From CAXBCP01 sp038120765 (GTDB lineage: Bacteria; Pseudomonadota; Alphaproteobacteria; MPNO01; UBA830): a stretch of 46,876 bases of DNA. Both the position numbers and the translations under genes were made by a program. The notes below the pieces were generated by a model that had not been told where the DNA came from, made no database searches, and saw only the letters and a program-made list of their open reading frames with translations. Shown one piece after another: positions 31,874-38,847 of the stretch; the stretch's first letter is position 1, and the number at the start of each line of letters is the position of its first letter. The stretch is from contig JAYOMI010000021.1 in assembly GCA_038120765.1 (NCBI GenBank), forward strand, positions 1 to 46,876. The letters are read 5' to 3'.

Positions 31874-33097
31874 TTAGTGTTGTCCGCCGGACCAGTGTCC
31901 GGTGATACCCGCGGCAATGCAATCCGCCGTGGTGCCGAACAGGATCTCGGCGTCCGATACGGAGCGGGCAAACAGCGCCATCTTTGCCGAATTGGTGGCA
32001 AGCCGCGTGCCCTTGGACACCCGGTCATAGGAAACCACGGCGCAGTTATCCGCCGTGACCGACACGCCGGCGCCGGTGAGCTTGCCGATGATTCCTTCGG
32101 CCTCCGCCGCGTCCCAGGTGGACCGGTTGGTATGAATATAGAAGGTGACGTCGCCATTTGCCTGTCCGTCCGCCAGCAGCGCCGCCGCGTCCCGCAACTG
32201 GCCGAGCGAGGCATGCGGGCAGCCGATCGAGACGACGTCGACCGGCCCCGCGGTCCCGTTGGCGGTCGCTGCATGTTCCGCGGCGATGGCGGCCTCGTCG
32301 ACAACGAATTCCGCCGCCGCCGCGGCGCCGCCGAAGGCCGTGTCGATATCGGGCGCTTCCGGCGTGATGCCGGCGATATGAAACATCGCGGCGGCGCCAT
32401 GGATCGCGAAGGCCGCGCCGAACGCAACGTATTCGTCGATGCTCGGGGGTGTTGCGATGCCGTCGAGAACGGGAATCTGGTCGCCCGCCAGCCGTCCGGC
32501 CAGCGCGCCGAGCAGGCTGAACCGGTCGACGCCCGATATTCCGGTTTCCACTTTCACCAGGATTTCGCCGTACCGGTTTTTATCGAGGTGCATGCCGCAG
32601 CGCGGCGCAAGGCCGGTCAGCGCCGAGGCCACGGCGGTCGCGCCCTCGCGGTTGGTCCGGGCGCCCAGCACGGAATTCACAAAGGGCGCGGTCGCGGATT
32701 CGCTCCACGCGACATGCTCGCCGAAGGACGGCAGGATTCCCTGGATGAACGGGTTGCACGAACAGCTCGGCAGCGCGCCCATTTTTTCGCAGGCTTCCAG
32801 CATGCGGATCTGATCGCGCTCCTCCGCTGTCATGTCCGTCTTGGTGCGGTCGACGGCGATGGCATTGATTGACGCCGGCACGGCAAAGCGCCCGCCTTCC
32901 GCCACCAGTCTTTCCAGGAAATCGCGCCCTGCTTCGCCCAGCGCGGTGCCGTCGATGACAAGGTGCGTGGAGGTGACCGGAATCATGTCCGGGGCATCCA
33001 GCGCGGCGCCGACGGCGGTCAGCATCTGCATCGCAATCTGCAGCGGCCAGCCCCTGTCGCCGTCGAGCATGGCCTGTTGGTCCGGAGTGAGCTTCAT
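31874..33097 (-). CDS. Aconitase X large (catalytic) subunit
   Basis: Large subunit of aconitase X (DUF521), an iron-sulfur-dependent dehydratase. Characterised bacterial members dehydrate cis-3-hydroxy-L-proline, while archaeal ones act on mevalonate 5-phosphate. The 407-residue product has the conserved N-terminus KLTPDQQAMLDGDRGW, ALGEAGRDFLERLVAEGG, PASINAIAVDRTK, the cysteine motif PSCSCNPFIQG, SFGEHVAWSESATAPFVNSV, GARTNREG and GCPHASLGQLRD. ATG 33097 overlaps the small-subunit stop in ATGA, so the two are coupled. No proline racemase or ketimine reductase lies nearby, so the hydroxyproline role is not supported by context; the substrate is open. Confidence 0.93.
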   Translation of the reverse strand: MKLTPDQQAMLDGDRGWPLQIAMQMLTAVGAALDAPDMIPVTSTHLVIDGTALGEAGRDFLERLVAEGGRFAVPASINAIAVDRTKTDMTAEERDQIRMLEACEKMGALPSCSCNPFIQGILPSFGEHVAWSESATAPFVNSVLGARTNREGATAVASALTGLAPRCGMHLDKNRYGEILVKVETGISGVDRFSLLGALAGRLAGDQIPVLDGIATPPSIDEYVAFGAAFAIHGAAAMFHIAGITPEAPDIDTAFGGAAAAAEFVVDEAAIAAEHAATANGTAGPVDVVSIGCPHASLGQLRDAAALLADGQANGDVTFYIHTNRSTWDAAEAEGIIGKLTGAGVSVTADNCAVVSYDRVSKGTRLATNSAKMALFARSVSDAEILFGTTADCIAAGITGHWSGGQH

Positions 33098-33498
33098 TTG
33101 ATGAACTCCACCGTGCCCGCCGCGCCATCGACCCGCAGCGTGTCGCCGGATGAGAATGTCGAGATATCGGTGTCCAGCCGATGGACCAGCGGAATTTCCG
33201 CCAGCACGCAGCCTGCGGTAATCACCGCATCGGCCTGCGCGTTGACAATGGCGGCAGGCGCAAGACCGCGCCGGGAAAGCTGCAACAGGCTGAAAGACCC
33301 GGCGGTCGATCCCTTGCCCGACCGGCACACCACGACGCGCCCGGCAACGCATTCGCCCTCAAGCGCGTGACCGGTTTCAATCACGATCCCGGTGACCTCG
33401 TCCACCCCGAGATTGAAGGCAATGCCCTCGGACGTTACCAGGGCGACGCCTTCGCCGATCCCGCCGACCAGACCGTTTCCCTTGTATTTCTGCGCCAT
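33094..33498 (-). CDS. Aconitase X small (swivel) subunit
   Basis: DUF126 swivelling-domain subunit of aconitase X, which closes the active site over the large subunit. The 134-residue product has LALVTSEGIAFNLGVDEVTG-like features (ALVTSEGIAFNLGVD), HALEGECVAGRVVVCRSGKG with STAGS following, and LAPAAIVNAQADAVITAGCVLA, typical of the family, including the invariant Ser-rich G-K-G-S-x-x-x-S loop (about 61-68) that holds a catalytic residue. It is separate from the large subunit, as in two-subunit types, and the first gene of the leftward operon. Its ATG 33498 has a weak purine site. Confidence 0.93.
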   Translation of the reverse strand: MAQKYKGNGLVGGIGEGVALVTSEGIAFNLGVDEVTGIVIETGHALEGECVAGRVVVCRSGKGSTAGSFSLLQLSRRGLAPAAIVNAQADAVITAGCVLAEIPLVHRLDTDISTFSSGDTLRVDGAAGTVEFIK

Positions 33499-33603
33499 TA
33501 ACTCTATTTCCTGATTCTGGCCCTAAAAATGCGCAATCCCGCCGGGCAGGTCGAGTCCTTATACCGATTTAGTTTTCGGGTCGGTCTATCGATAGGCATC
33601 GGC

Positions 33604-33619
33604 TGGTCAACGTGAAACA
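33604..33619. promoter_or_regulatory. Possible degenerate parS-like site
   Basis: The sequence TGGTCAACGTGAAACA matches the parS consensus TGTTTCACGTGAAACA at 13 of 16 positions, with a perfect right half and a poor left half. It lies between divergent genes. This is weak evidence. Confidence 0.25.
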
Positions 33620-33671
33620 AGGGGGCCCCGGAGGGCGAGACTGAGTTTGGTATCCCGCACAGGATTTTCGC

Positions 33672-34505
33672 GTGTCATCCGATAGCGATTTTTTCGTCCG
33701 GTTCTGGGGCGTGCGCGGTTCGATCGCCTGTCCGGGCGAGGACACCGCCGTCTATGGCGGCAACACCCCCTGTGTCGAGATCCGCTGCGGTTCCCGCCTG
33801 TTCGTTTTCGATGCCGGGACGGGGCTGCGTAACCTCGGCAAATCGATCGCGGAGGACGGCATCACCGATGTCGATCTGTTCCTGTCGCATACCCATATCG
33901 ATCATATCGTGGGACTTCCCTTCTTCTGCTACGCGTTCAAGCCGCAGAACGCGCTGCGTATCTGGTCCGGGCATCTGGACGACGGGCGGACGACGGAAAG
34001 CGTATTGCGCCAGTTCATGGCAGACCCGCTGTTTCCCGTTCCCGTCGATATTTTCGGCGCCGATGTCAGCTATCACGACTTTCGGGCCGGCGACATGCTG
34101 ACCCCGTCGGAAGGCGTCGTCCTGCGCACCGCGATGCTCAACCATCCGCAGAATGCGACGGGCTACCGTGTCGAGTTCGGCGGAAAATCCATCTGCTACG
34201 TGACCGACACGGAGCACTTCGCGGACGGGCCGGACCGTAACATCCTCGGTCTTATCGACGGCGCGGATATCGTGATCTACGATTCCATGTTCACCGATGC
34301 GGAATATCCCGACTACAAGGACTGGGGACATTCGACCTGGGAAGAGGGCGCGCGGCTGTGTGCCGCGGCCAATGTCGGCACCTTCGTCGTGTTCCATCAC
34401 CTGCCCGACCGCACCGACGCCGACCTCGACGCCATCGCCGCCGCCGTTGAGGCGGTGCGGCCCGGCTCGCGCGTCGCCCGCGAGGGCATGACGCTGCGCC
34501 CCTGA
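33672..34505 (+). CDS. MBL-fold metallo-hydrolase
   Basis: Metallo-beta-lactamase-fold hydrolase. The 277-residue product has FWGVRGSIACPGEDTAVYGG with NTPCVEI (N-terminal signature of the PhnP/RNase Z-like branch), the zinc motif HTHIDH (73-78), a later NHPQNATGYRVEF with a metal His, TDTEHFAD and HHLPDRTDADLDAI. The metal set appears complete. GTG 33672 is the start, with AGGA nearby; an ATG is not available near the start. It lies 79 bases before the interrupted nucleotide cyclase gene on the same strand, so cyclic-nucleotide or other phosphodiester hydrolysis is a possibility, inferred from position only. Confidence 0.93.
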   Translation: MSSDSDFFVRFWGVRGSIACPGEDTAVYGGNTPCVEIRCGSRLFVFDAGTGLRNLGKSIAEDGITDVDLFLSHTHIDHIVGLPFFCYAFKPQNALRIWSGHLDDGRTTESVLRQFMADPLFPVPVDIFGADVSYHDFRAGDMLTPSEGVVLRTAMLNHPQNATGYRVEFGGKSICYVTDTEHFADGPDRNILGLIDGADIVIYDSMFTDAEYPDYKDWGHSTWEEGARLCAAANVGTFVVFHHLPDRTDADLDAIAAAVEAVRPGSRVAREGMTLRP

Positions 34506-34584
34506 CCGGCCGCGCATTTGACCCGCGCGGCTGATCGAGAAAAATTGATTGTCATGCGGCGCCCTGAAAGGTCACATCTCCGCC

Positions 34585-35010
34585 ATGCTTAGTTTGCGCA
34601 AGACCGATAGTGTGCGGCCGCGCCTGCCGGCGCGGGTGCGGGCCGCGATCGGCGCCCAGCAGGACGCCTCCGAACGGCTGATCGGCTGGTTCCAGCTTGC
34701 GGTGGTGGTGATCTTCGGCCTGCTCTATGCGGCATCGCCCAAGACCTACGCGGCGGACGTGGAATTCACGCCGGTGCCGTGGGCGCTCGGCATCTATTTC
34801 GCCTTCACCGTGATCCGGCTGCTGCTGGCCTATCGCGGCAGCGTCGGTCCGCTGATGCTGTATACGTCGATCGTGCTCGACATGTGCCTGCTGCTCGGCC
34901 TGATCTGGAGCTTTCATCTGCAGTACCAGCAGCCGCCGTCGTTCTATCTCAAATCGCCGACGCTGCTCTATGTGTTCATTTTTATCGCATTGCGCGCGCT
35001 GCGGTTCTAA
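34585..35010 (+). CDS. N-terminal membrane part of adenylate/guanylate cyclase, ends at in-frame TAA
   Basis: First part of a split class III nucleotide cyclase: 141 residues with a positive N-terminus (LRKTDSVRPRLPARVRAA) and four hydrophobic helices (LIGWFQLAVVVIFGLLYAAS, PWALGIYFAFTVIRLLLAY, LMLYTSIVLDMCLLLGLIW, LLYVFIFIALRALRF). The TAA at 35008-35010 follows ALRF. In relatives the sequence continues with an acidic or small residue and then A/P-R-Y, as here (ARYVVAEG), in the same frame. A single change (for example GAA to TAA) would explain it. ATG 34585 is the most likely start. Without the rest, no cyclase activity is expected from this part. Confidence 0.8.
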   Translation: MLSLRKTDSVRPRLPARVRAAIGAQQDASERLIGWFQLAVVVIFGLLYAASPKTYAADVEFTPVPWALGIYFAFTVIRLLLAYRGSVGPLMLYTSIVLDMCLLLGLIWSFHLQYQQPPSFYLKSPTLLYVFIFIALRALRF

Positions 35011-35019
35011 GCGCGCTAC

Positions 35020-35919
35020 GTGGTCGCCGAGGGCCTTGTCGCCGCGGCGGGCTGGACCGGGCTTGCGTCTTACGCGGTCTACACCACCGGCGCCGAAATG
35101 GTCACCCGAGACTACGTCTATTACATGACCAATAACGCGGTCCTGGTCGGCGCCGAGCTAGACAAGATCATCTCGATCCTGCTGGTCACCGCGATCATCG
35201 CGGTCGCGATCAACCGGGCACGCAACCTGCTGAACCGGTCTGTGGCGGAAGGCCAGGCAGCGCAGGATCTGTCGCGGTTTTTCTCGCCCGAGATCGCCGA
35301 CCAGATCACCGCGTCGGAGGAAGCCGTCTCGGCCGGATCGGGCCAGGCGCGCGAAGCCGCCATCCTGTTCTGCGATATCCGGGGCTTCACCGGGTTCTCC
35401 AACACCCATCAGCCGAACGAGGTCATCGCCATGCTGGCGGAATACCAGCGCCAGATCGTGCCGATCCTGCAGAAACACGGCGGCACCATCGACAAGTTCA
35501 TGGGCGACGGCATCATGGTCACCTTCGGCGCCGCCCTGCCGACCGACACCTACGCGGCGGATGCGCTGCGCGCGGTGGACGAATTGATGCTGGGGGCAGA
35601 AGCCTGGAACGCCGGGCCCGTCGCGGCGGGCGAACCCGAACTGCGCGTCGGCGCGGCGGTCGCCTCCGGCCGGCTGATCTTCGGCGCGGTCGGCGACGAG
35701 AGCCGCCTTGAATACACGGTCATCGGCGATGCCGTGAACCTCGCCGCCAAGCTGGAAAAGGCGACCAAGGACCAGAAGGTGCGCGCCCATACCACGCTGG
35801 AGACATACGAGACCGCGCTCGCCCAGGGTTACGTGCCGCCCGATACAAAAGACCGGCGTGCGTCCTGCGCCGTCGACGGGGTCGACGCCCCGGTCGATCT
35901 GGTCGTGCTGACGGCCTAG
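35020..35919 (+). CDS. Class III adenylate/guanylate cyclase, catalytic part (downstream of in-frame TAA)
   Basis: Catalytic half of the split cyclase: 299 residues from a possible GTG start at 35020, in frame with the upstream part across the TAA. It has two more hydrophobic helices (about 8-25 and 46-64), then a GAF-free linker and the class III domain: AAILFCDIRGFTGFSN (first metal Asp), TIDKFMGDGIMVTFGA (second metal Asp) and GDESRLEYTVIGDAVNLAAKLE (transition-state Asn/Arg region). It makes cAMP or cGMP from ATP or GTP. With the upstream part the whole would be 444 residues with six helices, a known Alphaproteobacteria architecture. The rest of the gene is intact, so decay would be recent. 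No ribosome site is seen before 35020. Confidence 0.88.
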   Translation: MVAEGLVAAAGWTGLASYAVYTTGAEMVTRDYVYYMTNNAVLVGAELDKIISILLVTAIIAVAINRARNLLNRSVAEGQAAQDLSRFFSPEIADQITASEEAVSAGSGQAREAAILFCDIRGFTGFSNTHQPNEVIAMLAEYQRQIVPILQKHGGTIDKFMGDGIMVTFGAALPTDTYAADALRAVDELMLGAEAWNAGPVAAGEPELRVGAAVASGRLIFGAVGDESRLEYTVIGDAVNLAAKLEKATKDQKVRAHTTLETYETALAQGYVPPDTKDRRASCAVDGVDAPVDLVVLTA

Positions 35920-35969
35920 GCGTTCGCGGCGCGGGCGGGGAGGCGTTTGTGCCTGCCGCGCTATAATTT

Positions 35970-36046
35970 GTCACCCCGGCCTCGTGCCGGGGCCCAGCCT
36001 GACGAGGCCGCCACTGTTCTGGATCCCGGCACGAGGCCGGGATGAC
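35970..36046. repeat. REP/BIME-like palindromic pair
   Basis: Two facing copies of a GTCAYCCCGGC...GCCGGG palindrome: 35970-35999 and 36019-36046, each able to form a hairpin (CCCCGGCCTCGTGCCGGGG; CCCGGCACGAGGCCGGG). Together they form a larger inverted pair with GTCA and TGAC at its ends. Typical of intergenic repeats in Alphaproteobacteria. Confidence 0.85.
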
Positions 36047-36072
36047 GATTTAAACGTGCTTCGAGGGCCGCA

Positions 36073-36351
36073 CTAATCCTCTGCTTCCGCCAGCAGGAAC
36101 CAGTTCCCGCGGACATTGCCGCAGCCGCTGCATTTCAGCTTTCTTTCCAGCCGCGAGACGCGTTCGTTGCCGAAGCGTTTCTTCAGCCGGGTCGGGTGGA
36201 TAATCTTGCCCTTGCGGCACTTGCCGCAGATCGCGACGAAGCGGTCGCGGTAATAGAAATCCTACAGCATCGCGCGGGCGCGCAAAGCCTGCCGGTCCTC
36301 CTCGGACAGGGCCGCCAGTTCGAAAACGCTCCAGATACTACGCGATGGCAT
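36073..36351 (-). pseudogene. Zinc-ribbon protein gene with in-frame TAG
   Basis: Read on the minus strand, ATG 36351 opens MPSRSIWSVFELAALSEEDR, continues RARAML, meets TAG at codon 30 (36262-36264), then runs on in frame with DFYYRDRFVAICGKCRKGKI and LKCSGCGNVRGNWFLLAEAE to a TAG at 36073-36075. The two CxxC pairs (about residues 42-45 and 77-80, counting the stop) are a zinc ribbon. After the TAG no start codon appears before the first CxxC pair, so separate expression is unlikely. The family is unknown to me; short zinc-ribbon proteins of this kind are common in Alphaproteobacteria. The gene lies between two REP-like elements. Confidence 0.7.
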
Positions 36352-36446
36352 GATGGAACAAAACAGGAACATATGACGGGAGTCAATGAGGGAGGCGTGT
36401 TTATGGCTTGGGTTGCGCGATCTGAGGCCTGGGTCCCAACCGTACT

Positions 36447-36523
36447 CCCCCGGTCTTGTACCGGGGGTCTATGGCTGACAGGGCCGCGGCGGGTAAATGG
36501 ACCCCCGGGTCGGGGCCCGAGGG
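36447..36523. repeat. Second REP-like palindromic pair, diverged
   Basis: A hairpin CCCCCGGTCTTGTACCGGGGG at 36447-36467 and a second GC palindrome with GGACCCCCGGGTC at about 36499-36523. Layout resembles the pair at 35970-36046, but the copies have diverged. Both flank the zinc-ribbon remnant. Confidence 0.65.
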
Positions 36524-36591
36524 AATAAAAGAGAGGGGCGAGTCTCGTGCCGGAGGCTCGATGTTGCTCTGGGCGCTCTTCCGGTCTGTAC

Positions 36592-37797
36592 TCAGACCCG
36601 CTCGATCACCGTCGCGATGCCCTGGCCGACGCCGATGCACATCGTGCACAGCGCATAGCGCCCGCCCGTGCGCTCCAGTTCGTTCAGGGCCGTGGTGATC
36701 AGCCGCGCGCCCGACATGCCGAGCGGGTGGCCCAGCGCGATGGCGCCGCCATTGGGGTTGATGCGGGAATCGTCGTCGGCGATGCCGAGATCGCGGGTAC
36801 AGGCGAGGGCCTGGGCGGCGAAGGCTTCGTTGAATTCCATCACGTCCATGTCGTCCAGCGTCAGCCCGGCGCGGGCCAGCACCTTGCGGGTCGCCGGTGC
36901 CGGGCCGATGCCCATGATGCGGGGCGGCACGCCGGCCACCGCGGCGGCGACCAGGCGGCCGCGGACCTTCAGGCCGTGTTTTTTTGCGCCGGCCTCGCTC
37001 GCGAGCAGGATCGCGGCGGCGCCGTCATTGACGCCCGACGCATTGCCCGCCGTGACCGAGCCGCCCTTGGCGAAGGCGGCGCGCAGCTTGGCGAGGTCTT
37101 CCATCGTGGCGCCGTGGCGCGGGTGCTCGTCGGTATCGACGACCAGGTCGTCGCCGCGCCGCTGGGGAATGGTGACCGCGACGATCTCGGCGCCGAGCTT
37201 GCCGTTCTTCTGCGCGGCCTCGGCCTTGTGCTGGGACCAAAGCGCGAACCTGTCCTGGTCCTCGCGTGAAATCTGGCGTTCGACGGCCAGGTTCTCGGCG
37301 GTATTGCCCATGGCGTCGACGCCGTAGAGTTCTTCCATCTTCGGGTTCACGAAGCGCCAGCCGATGGTGGTGTCGTATATCTCCGCGTTGCGGGAAAACG
37401 CCTGATCGGCCTTGGCGATCACGAAGGGGGCGCGGCTCATGCTTTCGACGCCGCCGGAAATCACGAGGTCCGCCTCGCCGACGCGGATGGCGCGGGCGGC
37501 CTGCGCCGTCGCTTCCATGCCGGATCCGCACAGCCGGTTCACGGTCGCGCCGCCGGCTTCCATCGGCAGGCCCGCCAACAGGCTCGACATGCGCGCGACA
37601 TTGCGGTTGTCCTCTCCCGCCTGGTTGGCATTGCCGTAATAGACGTCATCCACCTCGGCCCAGTCGACGGACGGGTTGCGCTCCATCAGCGCCCGGATCG
37701 GCACCGCGCCCAGATCGTCGGTACGAATGCCGCTCAATCCGCCGCCGTATCGGCCGACGGGAGTGCGGATGGCGTCACAGATGAATGCGTCAGACAT
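36592..37797 (-). CDS. Acetyl-CoA acyltransferase, 3-oxoadipyl-CoA thiolase-like
   Basis: Thiolase that cleaves a 3-oxoacyl-CoA with CoA. The 401-residue product (ATG 37797) has the nucleophile Cys90 in VNRLCGSGME, SGGVESMSRAPFV, DTTIGWRFVNPKMEEL, GNASGVNDGAAAILLAS, and the C-terminal His and Cys motifs NPNGGAIALGHPLGMSGARL and CTMCIGVGQG. The DTTIGWRFVNP stretch is characteristic of PcaF-type 3-oxoadipyl-CoA thiolases, so the natural substrate may be 3-oxoadipyl-CoA, although short-chain acetyl-CoA acetyltransferase is possible. It is transcribed leftward, divergent (109 bases apart) from a PcaD-like hydrolase gene, so a common aromatic-acid route is a fair inference. Confidence 0.95.
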   Translation of the reverse strand: MSDAFICDAIRTPVGRYGGGLSGIRTDDLGAVPIRALMERNPSVDWAEVDDVYYGNANQAGEDNRNVARMSSLLAGLPMEAGGATVNRLCGSGMEATAQAARAIRVGEADLVISGGVESMSRAPFVIAKADQAFSRNAEIYDTTIGWRFVNPKMEELYGVDAMGNTAENLAVERQISREDQDRFALWSQHKAEAAQKNGKLGAEIVAVTIPQRRGDDLVVDTDEHPRHGATMEDLAKLRAAFAKGGSVTAGNASGVNDGAAAILLASEAGAKKHGLKVRGRLVAAAVAGVPPRIMGIGPAPATRKVLARAGLTLDDMDVMEFNEAFAAQALACTRDLGIADDDSRINPNGGAIALGHPLGMSGARLITTALNELERTGGRYALCTMCIGVGQGIATVIERV

Positions 37798-37906
37798 GTT
37801 TTTGAATCCCTCTCCCAGATTGGCGCGCATTGTTGTCGATCAACGGGGGCCGGGCAAGCCTTCTTACGGGGCTTGATCGGGACGCGCGTTTGGGCGAGCG
37901 TGCGGT

Positions 37907-38800
37907 ATGAATACTTCTTCATCCGCCTCTCAAATCACTCCCTATGCCGAGGGTGCGAAGGCGATGCGGATCGGTCCCGCGCCGTTCATCGCCGTCGATT
38001 ATATCGGCACCGGCCCGCTGGTTGTTTTCCTGCACGGCATCGGCGGCGACCGGTCGACATGGGCGCATCAGCTCACCGCGTTTGCCGAAGCGGGCTATTG
38101 CGCGGTCGCGTGGGATACGCGCGGCTACGGGGATTCGGACGATTACGATGGGCCGCTCAGCTTCACCGATATCGCGCACGACCTGGCGCGGGTAATCGAT
38201 GCGTTCGCCGTCGACAAGGCCCATATCGTCGGCACGTCGATGGGCGGGCGGATATCGCTGGAATTCTTCGTCAACTATCCGGATCGGTTCGCGACCCTGA
38301 CGCTGGCCGGCGTCCATGCCAGTTTCGGGCACTTCTCGCCCGAAAAGCAAAAGGCGTTCGTCGCCGCGCGTAGCAAGCCGCTGATCGAGGACGGTCTGGA
38401 ACCGGCGGATATCGCGCCCGGCGCGATTCAACGTCTGGCGGGGCCCAATGTATCCGAAGATGTACGCACCCGGGCGGTCGCGGCGGCGTCCCGGCTGCAC
38501 AAGCATTCCTATATCAAGACGGTGGAGGCGACGACGCGGTTCGACCGCGAACACGTGCTCGCCGAAATCGACGTGCCGACGCTGGTCATCGGCGGTGAGC
38601 TCGATCCGCTGACCCCGCCGGAGATGACGCAAAAACTTGCCGCCGGTATCCGCTCCGCCGAATACCATGTGATCTACGATGTCGGGCATCTCGGCAATCT
38701 GGAGAACCCGGAGGAGTTCAACCGGCTGCTGATGCAGTTTCTCGCGCGGTTTCGCGACCGGGCGAACATCGCGGCGGATCCGGAAATACTGGCGGGCTGA
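37907..38800 (+). CDS. Alpha/beta hydrolase, PcaD-like
   Basis: Alpha/beta-hydrolase of the haloperoxidase/enol-lactonase group. The 297-residue product has the oxyanion loop LHGIGGDRSTW (about 42-52), DTRGYGDSD, the nucleophile elbow GTSMGG with Ser111, an acid residue in GGELDPLTPP (about 227) and the catalytic His in VGHLGNLE. The full triad is seen. It could be a 3-oxoadipate enol-lactonase, as divergence from a PcaF-type thiolase suggests, but many hydrolases share these features. ATG 37907 has no clear ribosome site; ATG 37964 (MRIGPAPF) is an alternative. It opens the rightward catabolic run. Confidence 0.9.
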   Translation: MNTSSSASQITPYAEGAKAMRIGPAPFIAVDYIGTGPLVVFLHGIGGDRSTWAHQLTAFAEAGYCAVAWDTRGYGDSDDYDGPLSFTDIAHDLARVIDAFAVDKAHIVGTSMGGRISLEFFVNYPDRFATLTLAGVHASFGHFSPEKQKAFVAARSKPLIEDGLEPADIAPGAIQRLAGPNVSEDVRTRAVAAASRLHKHSYIKTVEATTRFDREHVLAEIDVPTLVIGGELDPLTPPEMTQKLAAGIRSAEYHVIYDVGHLGNLENPEEFNRLLMQFLARFRDRANIAADPEILAG

Positions 38801-38847
38801 TACGCGCCGGGACGGTCAGACAAAAACAGACAAACGGGGGAAACAGA

